Source of the DNA: Acidicaldus organivorans
GTDB lineage: Bacteria; Pseudomonadota; Alphaproteobacteria; Acetobacterales; Acetobacteraceae
Assembly (NCBI GenBank): GCA_000759655.1
Contig: KN173970.1
Coordinates: forward strand, 4,918 to 11,748
Direction: 5' to 3'
Length of the DNA: 6,831 bases
The notes beneath the pieces are model-generated. The model made no database searches. It was not told the origin of the DNA and saw nothing but the letters and a program-made list of their open reading frames with translations. Of this stretch, positions 6,560 to 6,831 are shown in pieces (positions within the stretch are counted from its first letter, which is position 1; the number at the start of each line of letters is the position of its first letter). The position numbers and the translations under genes are program-made.

Positions 6560-6831
6560 ATGAATATCCACGAATATCAGGCCAAGGAGCTGCTGCGGCG
6601 CTTCGGCGTGCCGGTGCTGCCAGGCAAGGTCGCGACATCGGTCGCCGAGGCGCGGGAGGCGGCCGCCGCCATCCCCGGCCCGCCTTGGGTGGTCAAGGCG
6701 CAGATCCATGCCGGAGGGCGCGGCGCAGGCCGTTTCGCCGATGACCCGAACGGCAAGGGGGGCGTTCGGCTTGCCCGCAGCGAGGCGGAGGTTGCCGCCG
6801 CGGCGGAGGCGATGCTCGGCCACGTGCTGGT
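6560..6831 (+). CDS. sucC: Succinate-CoA ligase (ADP-forming) beta subunit, 5' part
   Basis: The first 90 complete codons are visible and the gene runs off the window. [19 protein letters not shown] is the canonical SucC start, followed by the ATP-grasp segment [17 protein letters not shown] (about 43-59) and [10 protein letters not shown]. SucCD interconverts succinyl-CoA and succinate with nucleotide formation in the TCA cycle. It starts 6 nt after the mdh TGA with no clear SD of its own, so translation is probably coupled to mdh. By the usual alphaproteobacterial order, sucD and the 2-oxoglutarate dehydrogenase genes would follow (inference). Confidence 0.97.
   Translation, partial: MNIHEYQAKELLRRFGVPVLPGKVATSVAEAREAAAAIPGPPWVVKAQIHAGGRGAGRFADDPNGKGGVRLARSEAEVAAAAEAMLGHVL

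Overview
This is a strongly GC-rich window. All supported genes lie on the + strand, and it looks like the chromosome of an alphaproteobacterium. The right half has the order zapE (AFG1-like ATPase), mdh, sucC, a TCA-cycle neighbourhood typical of Alphaproteobacteria. The left half is a sulfur-oxidation module. An acidophilic or sulfur-oxidising member of the Acetobacteraceae/Rhodospirillales is a reasonable guess, but the family assignment is inference.

Left part (1-4108): the window opens inside the 3' part of a lipoate-protein ligase. Next come a short DsrE-family sulfurtransferase, a TusA sulfur carrier (CPGP motif), a sulfide:quinone oxidoreductase (SQR)-family flavoprotein with three candidate redox cysteines (C127, C158, C331), and a DUF1641-type protein starting 11 nt after the SQR stop. 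A lipoate ligase beside DsrE and TusA is the signature of the lipoate-dependent sulfur-oxidising heterodisulfide-reductase-like (sHdr) pathway. In that pathway, sulfane sulfur passes through TusA/DsrE-type carriers to sHdr, which works with the lipoyl protein LbpA. The hdr and lbpA genes are not in the window and are predicted upstream. SQR would supply sulfane sulfur from sulfide.

The most unusual object is the DUF1641 gene (2792-4108). It holds six tandem units of a 180-bp (60-residue) module, several nearly identical. The third unit is scrambled: 73 bp (3277-3349) are an exact reverse complement of the neighbouring units, bounded by 8- and 10-bp microhomologies, and the reading frame is kept. 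The inverted DNA is of a different sequence subtype from the half-unit it is joined to. It is therefore an inverted copy taken from another unit rather than an in-place flip, which suggests replication template switching. Mis-assembly is the main alternative.

Right part (4109-6831): after a 132-bp gap with a weak terminator-like hairpin comes zapE. A 180-bp leader follows, with several stem-loops and a perfect 15-bp tandem duplication, then mdh and the start of sucC only 6 nt after mdh. No rRNA, tRNA, CRISPR array, transposase or att-like site was seen, and no gene-free stretch exceeds 300 bp.
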